Shown piece by piece: positions 1-9,144 of a stretch of 64,000 nucleotides of DNA. The number at the start of each line of letters is the position of its first letter. Positions within the stretch are counted from its first letter, which is position 1. Below the pieces are notes generated by a model. It was given only the letters and a program-made list of their open reading frames with translations. It was not told where the DNA came from and searched no databases. The translations under genes and the position numbers were made by a program. The stretch is from Ruegeria arenilitoris (GTDB taxonomy: Bacteria > Pseudomonadota > Alphaproteobacteria > Rhodobacterales > Rhodobacteraceae), in contig NZ_WPZQ01000006.1 in the NCBI RefSeq assembly GCF_013030265.1, positions 289,546 through 353,545 of the forward strand, given 5' to 3'.

Positions 1-1131
1 ACGGATGATCTGGCTGCAATTCCAATTGCCGCATTGAAAGAGCGTAACCCGCAGGTGGACTGGGCCAGCCTCGACGATGTGATCTATGGCGATGCCAACC
101 AGGCGGGTGAGAGCAACCGGAACGTGGCGCGGATGGCTGCCCTTCTGGCTGGTTTGCCGGTGGACGTGCCCGGAACCACGATCAACCGTCTTTGTGCATC
201 AGGTATGGATGCAGTCGGCATGGCAGCCCGGGCTATCAAGGCAGGGGACTATGATCTTGCCATTGCAGGCGGCGTTGAAAGCATGTCACGCGCGCCCTTT
301 GTGATGCCTAAGGCAACCAGTGCGTTCACCCGTTCTAACGCGGTCTATGACACGACCATCGGCTGGCGTTTCGTGAACAAGAAGATGCACGAGATGTACG
401 GCACGGATTCGATGCCGCAAACAGCTGACAACGTGGCTGAAGACTATGGCATCAACCGCGCCGATCAGGATTCCTTTGCAGCGCGCAGCCAAGCCCGGTG
501 GGCCGCAGCTCATGAAGCTGGTGTTTTCAAAGATGAGATCACTCCGGTCACCATTCCTCAACGCAAGGGCGACCCGATTGTGGTGGATACGGACGAACAT
601 CCGCGCCCGGGAACGAGTGCTGAAAAACTGTCTGGTCTCAAAGGTGTAAATGGTCCCGACAAGACCGTCACTGCAGGTAATGCCTCGGGTGTGAACGATG
701 GGGCTGCCGCAATTCTGCTGGCGAACGAGGCTGCAGCGGCGAGCAATGGCCTGACCCCGATTGCCCGTGTGGTTGGCATGTCTGTGGCGGGCGTCGCGCC
801 CCGCGTTATGGGAATTGGTCCGGTTCCGGCCAGCCGCAAGGTGCTGGCGCGTGCCGGACTCACCATCGACCAGATGGATGTGATAGAATTGAACGAGGCC
901 TTCGCATCTCAGGGTCTGGCCACCCTGCGTGAACTTGGCGTTGCCGATGATGCACCCCATGTAAATCCCAACGGCGGCGCCATCGCCATTGGTCACCCTC
1001 TGGGTATGTCTGGCGCGCGGCTGGTCATGACAGCCGCTTATCAATTGCAACGGACCGGTGGTCGCTATGCGCTGTGCACCATGTGCGTGGGCGTAGGCCA
1101 GGGTGCCGCACTTATTCTTGAACGCGTGTAA
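1..1131 (+). CDS. paaJ: 3-oxoadipyl-CoA / oxo-didehydrosuberyl-CoA thiolase, 5' truncated by window edge
   Basis: Thiolase of the last beta-oxidation-like steps of phenylacetate breakdown, releasing acetyl-CoA. The frame is open from base 1 with no start codon, and the 376 visible codons are about 25 short of the usual 400, so only the N-terminus is missing. The acyl-accepting cysteine sits in NRLCASGMDAV (about residue 64 of the visible part). The C-terminal catalytic regions GGAIAIGHPLGMSGAR and LCTMCVGVGQG are both present. It stands 15 bp before paaA and should be co-transcribed with it. The pcaF product (3-oxoadipyl-CoA thiolase) is closely related, and the paa context decides the name. 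Confidence 0.9.
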   Translation, partial: TDDLAAIPIAALKERNPQVDWASLDDVIYGDANQAGESNRNVARMAALLAGLPVDVPGTTINRLCASGMDAVGMAARAIKAGDYDLAIAGGVESMSRAPFVMPKATSAFTRSNAVYDTTIGWRFVNKKMHEMYGTDSMPQTADNVAEDYGINRADQDSFAARSQARWAAAHEAGVFKDEITPVTIPQRKGDPIVVDTDEHPRPGTSAEKLSGLKGVNGPDKTVTAGNASGVNDGAAAILLANEAAAASNGLTPIARVVGMSVAGVAPRVMGIGPVPASRKVLARAGLTIDQMDVIELNEAFASQGLATLRELGVADDAPHVNPNGGAIAIGHPLGMSGARLVMTAAYQLQRTGGRYALCTMCVGVGQGAALILERV

Positions 1132-1146
1132 GGGAGGAGACCTCAC

Positions 1147-2139
1147 ATGTATGCTCAGATGGTCAAAACAGCAGGAACAGGCGTCAAATCTCAGGACGAA
1201 ATGTCCGATCAGGAACGCGCCTTTCAGGAAAAGATCGATGCTGACATCAAGATCGAACCCAAAGACTGGATGCCCGACGATTACCGCGCAACGCTGATCC
1301 GCCAGATCGGCCAGCACGCACACTCTGAAATTGTGGGCCAATTGCCTGAGGGCAACTGGATCACACGCGCTCCAACTCTGGAACGCAAGGCGATCCTGCT
1401 GGCAAAGGTACAGGACGAAGCCGGTCATGGGCTTTACCTTTACTGCGCAGCGGAAACTCTGGGCGTCAGCCGCGATGAGATTACCGAGATGCTGCTGGAC
1501 GGACGCATGAAGTATTCGTCCATCTTCAACTATCCAACCCTGAACTGGGCCGATATCGGCGCGGTTGGCTGGCTGGTTGATGGTGCTGCGATCATGAACC
1601 AGGTGCCGTTGCAACGGACGTCTTATGGCCCTTACTCCCGCGCGATGATCCGGATCTGCAAGGAAGAAAGCTTCCATCAGCGTCAGGGCTATGACGCGAT
1701 CCGCAAGATGGCCGAGGGTACGCCGGAACAGCGCAAGATGGCGCAGGATGCGCTGAATCGCTTCTGGTACCCGTCATTGATGATGTTCGGCCCATCCGAC
1801 AAGGAATCCGTGCATTCTGCCCAGTCGATGGCCTGGAAAATCAAGATCAATACCAATGACGAGTTGCGCCAGAAATTCGTCGACCAGACCGTGCCACAAG
1901 CTGAATATCTTGGCCTTACCGTCCCTGATCCGAACCTGAAGTGGAACGAGGAACGCGGGCATTACGACTTTTCCGAGCCTGATTGGTCCGAGTTCTTTGC
2001 CGTAATCAAGGGCAATGGCCCCTGCAATGTTGATCGTCTGGCAGCCCGCAACAAGGCCTGGGACGACGGCAAATGGGTTCGCGATGGCTTGCTGGCCCAT
2101 GCCCGCAAGAAACGTGCCAACAAACTGGCAGCCGAATAA
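1147..2139 (+). CDS. paaA: 1,2-phenylacetyl-CoA epoxidase, catalytic subunit PaaA
   Basis: Catalytic di-iron subunit of the cytoplasmic multicomponent monooxygenase that epoxidises the ring of phenylacetyl-CoA. The 330-aa protein has a ferritin-like helical bundle with two E-x-x-H iron motifs, EAGH at residues 91-94 and EESFH near 173-177. Its length fits the family. An AGGAG-type ribosome site lies just before the ATG. It is the first of five consecutive epoxidase genes (A-B-C-D-E), in the standard order, and directly follows paaJ. Confidence 0.96.
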   Translation: MYAQMVKTAGTGVKSQDEMSDQERAFQEKIDADIKIEPKDWMPDDYRATLIRQIGQHAHSEIVGQLPEGNWITRAPTLERKAILLAKVQDEAGHGLYLYCAAETLGVSRDEITEMLLDGRMKYSSIFNYPTLNWADIGAVGWLVDGAAIMNQVPLQRTSYGPYSRAMIRICKEESFHQRQGYDAIRKMAEGTPEQRKMAQDALNRFWYPSLMMFGPSDKESVHSAQSMAWKIKINTNDELRQKFVDQTVPQAEYLGLTVPDPNLKWNEERGHYDFSEPDWSEFFAVIKGNGPCNVDRLAARNKAWDDGKWVRDGLLAHARKKRANKLAAE

Positions 2140-2163
2140 CCCCACTTAAAAGGAGGACAACTG

Positions 2164-2448
2164 ATGAAAAACGAATGGCCCCTTTGGGAAATCTTTATCC
2201 GCGGTCAGCACGGCATGAGCCACCGCCATGTCGGCTCACTACATGCACCAGACGCGGAAATGGCAATCAAGAACGCCCGTGACGTCTATACCCGTCGAAA
2301 CGAGGGTGTTTCGATCTGGGTAGTGGAAGCCAACAACATCACGGCCAGCTCACCCAGCGACAAAGGCCCGTTGTATGAGCCGAGCGAGAGCAAGGTTTAC
2401 CGGCACCCAACCTTCTTTGACATTCCCGATGAAGTGGGAGCCATGTGA
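2164..2448 (+). CDS. paaB: 1,2-phenylacetyl-CoA epoxidase subunit PaaB
   Basis: Small 94-aa subunit of the phenylacetyl-CoA epoxidase. It matches the PaaB family from the start (PLWEIFIRGQHGMSHRHVGS) and through the ARDVYTRR region. In characterised systems PaaB bridges PaaAC units; its exact role is less certain than those of A, C and E. A strong AGGAGG site precedes the ATG. The stop overlaps the beginning of paaC, which indicates translational coupling. Confidence 0.95.
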   Translation: MKNEWPLWEIFIRGQHGMSHRHVGSLHAPDAEMAIKNARDVYTRRNEGVSIWVVEANNITASSPSDKGPLYEPSESKVYRHPTFFDIPDEVGAM

Positions 2449-3209
2449 TGACTCGCGACGAGACACTACAGCAATTCCTGCTGCGGATGGGGGATAACAC
2501 ACTGATCCTTGGCCACCGCGTCAGCGAGTGGTGTGGGCACGCACCGGTTCTGGAAGAAGATATCGCATTGGCCAATACCGCACTCGACCTGATCGGTCAG
2601 ACTCAGATGTGGCTTGGTCTGGCTGCCGAAATTCAGGACGAAGGCCGCAGTGCCGATGATCTGGCTTTTCTGCGGGACGCGTGGGATTTTCGCAATGTTC
2701 TGATGGTCGAGGTGCCTAACGGCGATTTTGGCCGCACAATGATGCGCCAATTCCTGTTTGATGCGTGGCATTCGATCATGCTGGGCCGGTTGATGACATC
2801 CTCGGATGAACGGGTTGCCGCGATAGCAGCCAAGGCCAGCAAAGAGGTGACTTATCATCTTGAGCGTTCCGGCGACACGGTCGTCGGGTTGGGTGATGGC
2901 ACTGAAGAGAGCCACGCCCGGATGCAGGAAGCACTGGATTATCTATGGCCATATGTCGGCGAGATGTTCGTCAGCGACGATGTGGATGCCGAAATGGTCG
3001 CTGCAGGTATTTCACCTGATCCGGCCGGTCTGCGCGAAGAATACGACGAACTTGTATCCCGCATCCTGTCCGAGGCAACCCTGACCATCCCCGAAAGCCG
3101 CTTTGCCCACAAAGGCGGGCGTGACGGGCGAATGCATACTGAACATCTGGGGCACCTGCTGACTCAGATGCAGTGGCTGCAACGCGCCTATCCCGGAGCC
3201 AGCTGGTAA
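2448..3209 (+). CDS. paaC: 1,2-phenylacetyl-CoA epoxidase structural subunit PaaC
   Basis: Ferritin-fold partner of PaaA that forms the PaaAC core of the epoxidase; family members are structural rather than catalytic. The protein is 253 aa from the ATG whose first base is the last base of the paaB stop codon. A GTG three bases earlier is also possible, but GGGAG is better spaced for the ATG. The ENTALDLIGQ-type region and the C-terminal EHLGHLLTQMQWLQRAYPG are typical of PaaC. paaD begins directly after its stop. Confidence 0.94.
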   Translation: MTRDETLQQFLLRMGDNTLILGHRVSEWCGHAPVLEEDIALANTALDLIGQTQMWLGLAAEIQDEGRSADDLAFLRDAWDFRNVLMVEVPNGDFGRTMMRQFLFDAWHSIMLGRLMTSSDERVAAIAAKASKEVTYHLERSGDTVVGLGDGTEESHARMQEALDYLWPYVGEMFVSDDVDAEMVAAGISPDPAGLREEYDELVSRILSEATLTIPESRFAHKGGRDGRMHTEHLGHLLTQMQWLQRAYPGASW

Positions 3210-3677
3210 ATGATGATGACACGCGCAACGACCGATCAGATATGGGGATGGCTGGATGCTGTTCCCGACCCCGAGATCCCGGTAATCTCGGTGGTGGATC
3301 TGGGCATCGTGCGTGACGTTCAGTGGGATGCGGACACGCTGAAAGTGACCGTAACGCCAACCTATTCCGGCTGTCCGGCAACCTCGGTTATCAGTATGGA
3401 TATCGAAACGGCGCTGCGCGATCACGGGATCGACGACATCCGTGTCGAAACCAGCATCTCTCCAGCCTGGACCACAGATTGGTTGAGCGACAAGGGCCGC
3501 ACAAAGCTCGAAGAATATGGGATCGCCCCTCCGCAACCTGCGGGTGGGCCAGAGCGCTGCCCGAATTGCGGCAGCAAGGCCGTCGAAAGAGTCAGCCAAT
3601 TCGGCTCGACCCCGTGCAAGGCGCATTGGCGCTGCACAGATTGCCTGGAACCCTTTGACTATTTCAAGTGCATCTAG
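3210..3677 (+). CDS. paaD: 1,2-phenylacetyl-CoA epoxidase maturation subunit PaaD
   Basis: 155-aa MIP18/DUF59-type protein needed for assembly of the epoxidase, probably of its iron-sulfur centre. The N-terminal DUF59 part carries PDPEIPVISVVDLGIVRDV and the YSGCPAT cysteine motif. The C-terminus is a cysteine ribbon (CPNCGS, then STPCKAHWRCTDC and a final FKC). The start is the first of three consecutive ATG codons, immediately after the paaC stop, so translation is probably coupled. Confidence 0.94.
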   Translation: MMMTRATTDQIWGWLDAVPDPEIPVISVVDLGIVRDVQWDADTLKVTVTPTYSGCPATSVISMDIETALRDHGIDDIRVETSISPAWTTDWLSDKGRTKLEEYGIAPPQPAGGPERCPNCGSKAVERVSQFGSTPCKAHWRCTDCLEPFDYFKCI

Positions 3678-3687
3678 GGAGGACCTG

Positions 3688-4761
3688 ATGGCGCGCTTTC
3701 ACGATCTGGAAGTCACCGATATCCATAAAACCATCCGTGACGCGGTGGTGGTGACACTGAAACCCGCAAACGGTGCAGTGGATGAGTTCGATTTCACGCA
3801 AGGCCAGTACCTGACCTTTCGCCGCGATTTCGATGGTGAAGAATTGCGCCGGTCCTATTCGATCTGCGCAGGCAAGGATGACGCAGCCCTGCAGGTCGGG
3901 ATCAAACGCGTAGATGGCGGGGCATTCTCGACCTGGGCCAACACGGACTTGAGGGTTGGCGATGTTTTGCAGGCCATGCCCCCGATGGGCGGTTTCTTTA
4001 CCCCGCTGGATGCGAATGCCGAAAAGCAATATCTGGGCTTTGCGGGCGGGTCTGGCATCACGCCGGTGTTGTCGATCCTGAAGACCACATTGGCCCGCGA
4101 ACCCTACTCTCGCTTTACGCTGGTCTATGCCAACAAGGGTGTGAACACGATCATGTTCCGCGAAGAGCTTGAGGACCTGAAAAACCTCTATATGGGCCGC
4201 CTGAACGTGATCCACATTCTGGAAACGGACGCGCAGGACATTGACCTGTTCACTGGTCTGGTGACGCAGGAGAAATGCGCGGAATTGTTCAAGCACTGGA
4301 TCGATGTCGAAAACACTGACACCGCCTTCATCTGCGGCCCTGAGCCAATGATGCTGGGCATTGCATCAGCGCTGCGGGCACATGGCCTTGATGACAGTCA
4401 GATCAAGTTCGAACTGTTTGCCAGCGCCCAGCCGGGCCGGGTGAAGCGCAAGGCACATGCGGCAGATGTTGCCTCGCAGGCCAACCAGACCAAAGCATCA
4501 ATCACGCTGGACGGCGGGACGCAAACAATCACCATGCCCAAGGATCAGTCCATTCTAGACGGCGCGCTCGAAAACGCGATGGATGCACCTTACGCCTGCA
4601 AGGCCGGCGTATGCTCGACCTGCCGCTGCCGGGTGATCGAGGGTGAGGTCGAAATGGTCGCCAACCACGCGCTGGAAGATTACGAAGTTGAAAAGGGCTA
4701 TGTGTTGAGCTGCCAGGCCTATCCGCTGACCGACACCGTTGTTGTCGACTACGATCAGTAA
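3688..4761 (+). CDS. paaE: 1,2-phenylacetyl-CoA epoxidase reductase subunit PaaE
   Basis: 357-aa electron-transfer subunit that moves electrons from NADPH through FAD and a [2Fe-2S] cluster to PaaA. An N-terminal ferredoxin-reductase part shows the FAD motif RRSYSICAG and the nucleotide site GGSGITPV. The C-terminal plant-type ferredoxin has cysteines in CKAGVCSTCRC and LSCQ. The ATG at 3688 is chosen because GGGAGGA lies just upstream. The frame stays open 57 codons further upstream, but that part overlaps paaD and has no family match. Confidence 0.95.
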   Translation: MARFHDLEVTDIHKTIRDAVVVTLKPANGAVDEFDFTQGQYLTFRRDFDGEELRRSYSICAGKDDAALQVGIKRVDGGAFSTWANTDLRVGDVLQAMPPMGGFFTPLDANAEKQYLGFAGGSGITPVLSILKTTLAREPYSRFTLVYANKGVNTIMFREELEDLKNLYMGRLNVIHILETDAQDIDLFTGLVTQEKCAELFKHWIDVENTDTAFICGPEPMMLGIASALRAHGLDDSQIKFELFASAQPGRVKRKAHAADVASQANQTKASITLDGGTQTITMPKDQSILDGALENAMDAPYACKAGVCSTCRCRVIEGEVEMVANHALEDYEVEKGYVLSCQAYPLTDTVVVDYDQ

Positions 4762-4774
4762 AGGGAGAAGAGCA

Positions 4775-5533
4775 ATGGCCGAAGACATGACGATCGAAAG
4801 CTATCTGGAAGCTGGCGGCGTTCTGACCAACCCCACCAATGTTCCCCCGCGCTATCGGGCCGAACTCATGAAACTGATGGCAACTTTTGTCGACAGCGAG
4901 CTTGCAGGTGCCGCCGGGTTTGCCGACATCATAAATCAGGGGCCCGGCATCAAGGAACGTATTGCCGCGGCAAAGATCGTTCTGGAAAAAAGTGACAGTG
5001 CTGATCGCGTCCTGAATATCATGGGTGAGTTTGGTGCAGACACTGAACGCTATGCGAACCACCATCCGTGGACTGAGCGTCTGGAACGTGAGGCCGATAT
5101 AGGCGCGACACGATTCGAGCATGACATGCGCCTTGCGGTCTTCAACTACCCGATAGAAGGCTGGATCGACGCGGTCATGATGAATCTGCTGATGAGCCGG
5201 GCCGTAGCGATTCAACTGGCCGAGTTTTCGATGATTTCATATCAGCCACTGGCCGAAGCCTTTCGCGCCATTACGCCAATTGAGGCTCACCACGGTGAGC
5301 TGGCTTTTGAAGGGGCACAGAAGCTGTCCGAACAGGGCAACACCGAACAGATGCAGGCCGCGGTCAATTACTGGTGGCCTCGCGTCGCTGCCAGCTTTGG
5401 GTCAGGCAGCGCGGAAAAAAACGAACATCTGCGCAAGATGGGATTGCGACGCGCGACCGGGGCAGAGCTGAAAACCCGCTGGGAAGCCGAGGCAGCCGGT
5501 CTGCTGGAAAAACTGGGACTGCGTGCGCCCTGA
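4775..5533 (+). CDS. PaaA/PaaC-like ferritin-fold protein of the paa operon
   Basis: 252-aa protein 13 bp after paaE, with an AGGGAGAAG ribosome site before its ATG. It resembles the PaaA/PaaC family: long helices, an E-x-x-H in TPIEAHHGEL near the end of the bundle, and a YWWPR segment like the PaaC YLWPY. The first E-x-x-H motif of PaaA is not evident at the equivalent place (SDSADRVLNIMGE instead). A complete di-iron site is therefore doubtful. It may be an accessory subunit or a diverged paralogue; the position says it serves the phenylacetate pathway, but the function is not known from sequence. Confidence 0.75.
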   Translation: MAEDMTIESYLEAGGVLTNPTNVPPRYRAELMKLMATFVDSELAGAAGFADIINQGPGIKERIAAAKIVLEKSDSADRVLNIMGEFGADTERYANHHPWTERLEREADIGATRFEHDMRLAVFNYPIEGWIDAVMMNLLMSRAVAIQLAEFSMISYQPLAEAFRAITPIEAHHGELAFEGAQKLSEQGNTEQMQAAVNYWWPRVAASFGSGSAEKNEHLRKMGLRRATGAELKTRWEAEAAGLLEKLGLRAP

Positions 5534-5537
5534 GCTG

Positions 5538-5753
5538 TCAGGTCCGTCGCGGACGACCGATCAGGCCATATTTTCGGGCCACCGATTTCCATGATCTGCG
5601 CTTTGGTTTCCCAAGTGCAGAGCCGGACGACTTGGCGGCCCCCGCCTGTCGGTTGAATTCATAGACGTCGATAATCCGTTCGGCACAGCCACAGGCCTCG
5701 CCCATGCCCACCTTGGCGAAATAGAATTTCTCGAAGCTCTCTGGTTTCTGCAT
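5538..5753 (-). CDS. small conserved-looking protein downstream of paaR
   Basis: 71-aa protein of unknown function. GGAGG stands seven bases before the ATG, which supports translation. The N-terminus has a GEACGCAE segment with two close cysteines, and the C-terminal half is basic (KPKRRSWKS, RKYGLIGRPRRT). It lies on the same strand as paaG-paaI-paaK-paaR, 82 bp past paaR, so it may be the last gene of that unit. Its 3' end meets the plus-strand paa operon head-on, 4 bp from the stop of the PaaA/C-like gene. I do not recognise a family. Confidence 0.6.
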   Translation of the reverse strand: MQKPESFEKFYFAKVGMGEACGCAERIIDVYEFNRQAGAAKSSGSALGKPKRRSWKSVARKYGLIGRPRRT

Positions 5754-5835
5754 GGCGATCCTCCGACGTCAGTGAAACAGACGATCGCTGAGAGGCCAAA
5801 TCAATTCTGTGCCAACTCTGATCAGTAGTTGGATG

Positions 5836-6432
5836 CTAAAGCCCTTTGACACCCGTCAATGTAAGATTGCTGACCTGCGCCGCATAATCCCGACGCGCCT
5901 CAGCATCCGCACCTGAGTTCCACATATAGTACCAGTTCAGCATGCCAAAGACTGACATCGTTGCCGAACGCAACTTGGCCCTGTCATCACGGAAAACCTC
6001 AGGCGCTATATCGGCAATGATGCCGCTGAGGAAATTCACCATGTCTCGCTGATAGCCACGCAGCAGGTTCTGTTGCTCGGCTGGCAGCGCCGACATACCG
6101 CTGGTCTGTACCCTGTGTTCATCATCCACGCCCTGATAGGCCAACAGAATTTCGGCAACGACCTTGTGCAGCTTGTCCGAAGCGCTCAAACCGTCGACCT
6201 CCAGGCCGCAGATCAGATCCCTCAGTTCGCGCAGGTACGTCTCGAGAATATCGAAAAGGATCGCATCCTTGCTGTCATAGTAATGATAGATGTTAGCCTT
6301 CGAGATACCGCATTCGCGCGCAAGCTGCGTCATGGATGCGCGGTCAAACCCTTCGCGCGCGAATACACGCGCCGCAGACTTGAGGATCTGCGTGCGCTTT
6401 TGTTCGTGATCTTTTGCTATCGTACGGGCCAA
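5836..6432 (-). CDS. paaR: TetR-family repressor of phenylacetate degradation
   Basis: 198-aa TetR-family regulator. The N-terminal helix-turn-helix is clear (ILKSAARVFAREGFDRAS, then LARECGISKANIYHYYDSKD, residues about 15-55), followed by an all-helical ligand-binding part. It starts with TTG, with AAGGAG six bases upstream, and begins three bases after the paaK stop, so it is translated with paaK. Known PaaR repressors respond to phenylacetyl-CoA, and a palindrome at 9018-9040 is a candidate operator. The symbol rests on family and context. Confidence 0.82.
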   Translation of the reverse strand: MARTIAKDHEQKRTQILKSAARVFAREGFDRASMTQLARECGISKANIYHYYDSKDAILFDILETYLRELRDLICGLEVDGLSASDKLHKVVAEILLAYQGVDDEHRVQTSGMSALPAEQQNLLRGYQRDMVNFLSGIIADIAPEVFRDDRAKLRSATMSVFGMLNWYYMWNSGADAEARRDYAAQVSNLTLTGVKGL

Positions 6433-6435
6433 GCT

Positions 6436-7746
6436 TCACTCCTTGTCTCGGTTATCGACAACGCGCTTGGCCTTGCCCTGACTACGCTCGACATCACCGG
6501 GCTCGCCTACAACAATCTCGGTGGAAACACCAACAACGTCCTTGATCCGCTTGGTCAGCATGCGCGCGGCCGCGGTTTTGCTCAATTCGTCAGCTGCATC
6601 AGGCAACGCTTCGACAAAGACGCGCATTGCGTCCATGCGACCTGATTTGAACAGCTCGATCTGATAGTGCGGGGCAACGCCACCTGTCGCCATGACCTGT
6701 TCCTCGATCTGGCTGGGGAAAACATTGACGCCACGCAGGATGATCATGTCGTCCGAACGCCCCGTGATCTTTTCCATCCGACGCATTGATCGTGCTGTTC
6801 CGGGCAACAACCGCGTCAGATCGCGGGTGCGATAGCGGATCATCGGCAGACCCTCTTTGGTCAACGTGGTAAAGACCAGCTCACCCATTTCCCCATCAGG
6901 CAGAACTTCACCGGTCTGCGGATCAATGATTTCCGGCAGGAAGTGATCCTCCCAGATCACCGGTCCATCCTTGGTCTCAACGCATTCATTGGCGACGCCG
7001 GGCCCCATGATCTCGGACAGGCCATAGATATCGACCGCATGCATATCAAACGCCTGTTCGACCTCCTTGCGCATGGCATCGGTCCAGGGTTCAGCCCCGA
7101 AGACGCCGACAGCCAGAGAGCTTTCGCGCGGATCCATCCCGACCTTGTGATACTGCTCGAGGATGTTGAGCATATAGGACGGTGTCACCATGATCCCGTC
7201 CGGCTTGAAATCAGTGATCAGGTTGACCTGTTTTTCGGTCTGACCACCACTCATAGGAACGACCGTAGCGCCAAGACGTTCGATCCCATAATGCGCACCC
7301 AGACCGCCGGTAAACAGACCGTAGCCGTAGGCGTTATGGACCACATCCCCTTTGCGCAATCCGCTGGCACGCAGAGAACGGGCAACCAGATCAGCCCAGT
7401 TGTCGATATCTGTCTTGGTGTATCCCACTACTGTGGGTTTTCCGGTTGTTCCGGATGAGGCGTGCAGACGGGTAATCTGCTCACGCGGGACAGCGAACAG
7501 GCCAAAGGGATAGTTGTCGCGCAGATCGTTCTTGTATGTGAACGGGAACTTCGACAAATCGCTCAGGCTCTGCAGATCGTCCGGGTGCACACCCGCCTCA
7601 TCAAAGCGCTGCCGGTACATTGGCACATTGTCATAGGCGTGGCGCAGCGACCACTTCAGGCGATCCAGCTGCAGATTGCGGATTTCGTCAATCGAGGCGA
7701 TTTCGATTGGATCCAGGTCCGCTTTGTTCGGGGTCAAGTCCTTCAT
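6436..7746 (-). CDS. paaK: phenylacetate-CoA ligase
   Basis: 436-aa AMP-forming ligase that activates phenylacetate to phenylacetyl-CoA, the entry step of the pathway. The ATP-binding loop SSGTTGKPTVVGYT lies near residues 96-109. YGLSEIMGPG and YRTRDLTRLLPG are the later adenylation motifs, followed by the GVNVFPSQIEE region typical of PaaK. Length is normal. GAGGAGG precedes the ATG. It sits between paaI and paaR in one minus-strand unit. Confidence 0.95.
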   Translation of the reverse strand: MKDLTPNKADLDPIEIASIDEIRNLQLDRLKWSLRHAYDNVPMYRQRFDEAGVHPDDLQSLSDLSKFPFTYKNDLRDNYPFGLFAVPREQITRLHASSGTTGKPTVVGYTKTDIDNWADLVARSLRASGLRKGDVVHNAYGYGLFTGGLGAHYGIERLGATVVPMSGGQTEKQVNLITDFKPDGIMVTPSYMLNILEQYHKVGMDPRESSLAVGVFGAEPWTDAMRKEVEQAFDMHAVDIYGLSEIMGPGVANECVETKDGPVIWEDHFLPEIIDPQTGEVLPDGEMGELVFTTLTKEGLPMIRYRTRDLTRLLPGTARSMRRMEKITGRSDDMIILRGVNVFPSQIEEQVMATGGVAPHYQIELFKSGRMDAMRVFVEALPDAADELSKTAAARMLTKRIKDVVGVSTEIVVGEPGDVERSQGKAKRVVDNRDKE

Positions 7747-7761
7747 GGCGTCCTCCTCGCC

Positions 7762-8190
7762 TCAATTCTCTTGGAACAGGGTGCCGTTGATTGCGCGGGA
7801 GAAACCCCGGAATTCCGCAATCTTCTGGCCATCCTGATTTGTTACTGTGACATCGTAGATACCGCTGCGCCCGGAGAGGTTTTGCTCGGCGGCGCGGGCA
7901 GTCAGGCGATCACCCAGCTGTCCGGGTGCGATAAAACTGATCATGTTGTGCTGGGCAACGGTCGATTGATTTCGGCTGTTGCAGGCAAAGGCAAATGCAC
8001 TGTCTGCCAGCATGAAGGTCACGCCGCCATGACATATGCCATGGCCGTTGCAGTGGTGTTGTTGAACCGTGAGGGCAAGAATCGCTTCCCCCTCATCGAC
8101 ACCGATCAGATCCATCCCTGCCCATTTCGAGGCATTATCCTGATCCCACATGGCGGCCGCGGCCTGCTCTGCGCGTTGCTTTGGCGTCAT
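7762..8190 (-). CDS. paaI: hydroxyphenylacetyl-CoA thioesterase PaaI
   Basis: 142-aa hotdog-fold thioesterase that clears dead-end hydroxylated phenylacetyl-CoA and frees coenzyme A. The family motif GHGICHGGVTFMLADSAFAF is intact, including the HGG turn and the catalytic aspartate. The ATG at 8190 lies one base beyond the paaG stop, so the two are coupled. A longer frame upstream overlaps paaG and is not used. The neighbours are paaG upstream and paaK downstream. Confidence 0.93.
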   Translation of the reverse strand: MTPKQRAEQAAAAMWDQDNASKWAGMDLIGVDEGEAILALTVQQHHCNGHGICHGGVTFMLADSAFAFACNSRNQSTVAQHNMISFIAPGQLGDRLTARAAEQNLSGRSGIYDVTVTNQDGQKIAEFRGFSRAINGTLFQEN

Positions 8191-8191
8191 A

Positions 8192-8977
8192 TTATTTACC
8201 CTGAAACTGAGGTGCGCGCTTTTCCAGAAACGCCGATACGCCTTCGGCATAATCCGCGCTTTCGCCGCATGTCTTCATCGCGTCTGCTTCGACTTCCAGC
8301 TGATCGCTGAGTGTGTTGACCGCCGCTGCCTGGATCGACTGTTTGGTCATGCCCAACCCCAGTGTCGGCCCGTTGGCAAACTGTTCGGCAAGCGCGCGCG
8401 CCTCTTCCATCAATTGGTCATCCGGAATGGCTTTCCAGATCAGCCCCCACGCTTCGGCTTGTTTTGCCGGCAAGGGCTGAGCGGTCAGGGCCAGTCCCTT
8501 TGCGCGCGCCTCACCCAACAGGCGCGGCAGATGCCAGCTGCCACCCGTATCCGGGATCAAACCGACCTTGGAAAAGGATTGAATGAACTTGGCCGACTCG
8601 GCGGCCAACACGATGTCACATGCCAGCGCGACATTTGCCCCTGCCCCTGCGGCGACACCGTTCACGGCGCAGACGACCGGAAGATCAAGCGACCTGATAA
8701 GCCGCACAAGTGGTGCATAAAACGTACGCACAGTGTACCCGAGATCGGGTGGTCCATCCATTTTTGAAGGATCACGGTCCCCCAAATCCTGGCCCGCGCA
8801 GAAGCCGCGCCCTGCACCTGTCAGCAGGATCGCCCGGGCACCGTTATCACGGGCATCCTCAAGAGTTGCGCGCAACGAATAGTGCATTTCATCGGTGAAA
8901 CTGTTCAGCCGGTCAGGCCGGTTCAGCGTTATTTCCACCCAATTTCCGTGGTTTTGCGCAAGAATCGTATCACTCAT
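8192..8977 (-). CDS. paaG: epoxyphenylacetyl-CoA isomerase PaaG
   Basis: 261-aa enoyl-CoA hydratase/isomerase (crotonase fold). It converts the ring epoxide of phenylacetyl-CoA to the oxepin and later isomerises an unsaturated intermediate. Crotonase features include LNRPDRLNSF near the N-terminus, the oxyanion-hole segment GRGFCAGQDLGDRDP, and the second segment NGVAAGAGANVALACDI. The ATG at 8977 (MSDTILAQ) fits the family; an upstream extension of the frame does not. It is the first gene of the minus-strand unit, divergent from dctP. Confidence 0.92.
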   Translation of the reverse strand: MSDTILAQNHGNWVEITLNRPDRLNSFTDEMHYSLRATLEDARDNGARAILLTGAGRGFCAGQDLGDRDPSKMDGPPDLGYTVRTFYAPLVRLIRSLDLPVVCAVNGVAAGAGANVALACDIVLAAESAKFIQSFSKVGLIPDTGGSWHLPRLLGEARAKGLALTAQPLPAKQAEAWGLIWKAIPDDQLMEEARALAEQFANGPTLGLGMTKQSIQAAAVNTLSDQLEVEADAMKTCGESADYAEGVSAFLEKRAPQFQGK

Positions 8978-9017
8978 GACCCGCTCGCTTTGCAATTGTT
9001 TCGATAAACTTCTTGCA

Positions 9018-9040
9018 TTAACCGAACGGTTGGTCAATAA
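9018..9040. promoter_or_regulatory. candidate PaaR operator in the paaG/dctP divergent region
   Basis: Imperfect palindrome of the form TTAACCGAACGGTTGGTCAATAA, of the kind bound by TetR-family PaaR/FadR-like repressors (ACCG-rich half-sites around a central ACGG or CCGG). It lies 41 bp upstream of paaG and about 105 bp upstream of dctP, so one site could act on both. Binding is inference from the motif. Confidence 0.5.
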
Positions 9041-9144
9041 ATTTCTCGGACTTACCATCGAATCCGGGCCGTCAGCCTGTTGATGGTTACAAAAAGGACC
9101 ATTACCGCAATTAAGACTCATGTTTTGGAGGAGGAGAACCAGTC

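Noticed and set aside
286..1677. Long minus-strand open frame opposite paaJ and paaA
   Set aside because: It is antisense to two well-conserved genes, has no family resemblance, and its composition is that of a codon-bias shadow.
3517..3687. N-terminal extension of PaaE
   Set aside because: Open frame overlaps paaD coding sequence; the internal ATG at 3688 has an excellent ribosome site and matches the family start.
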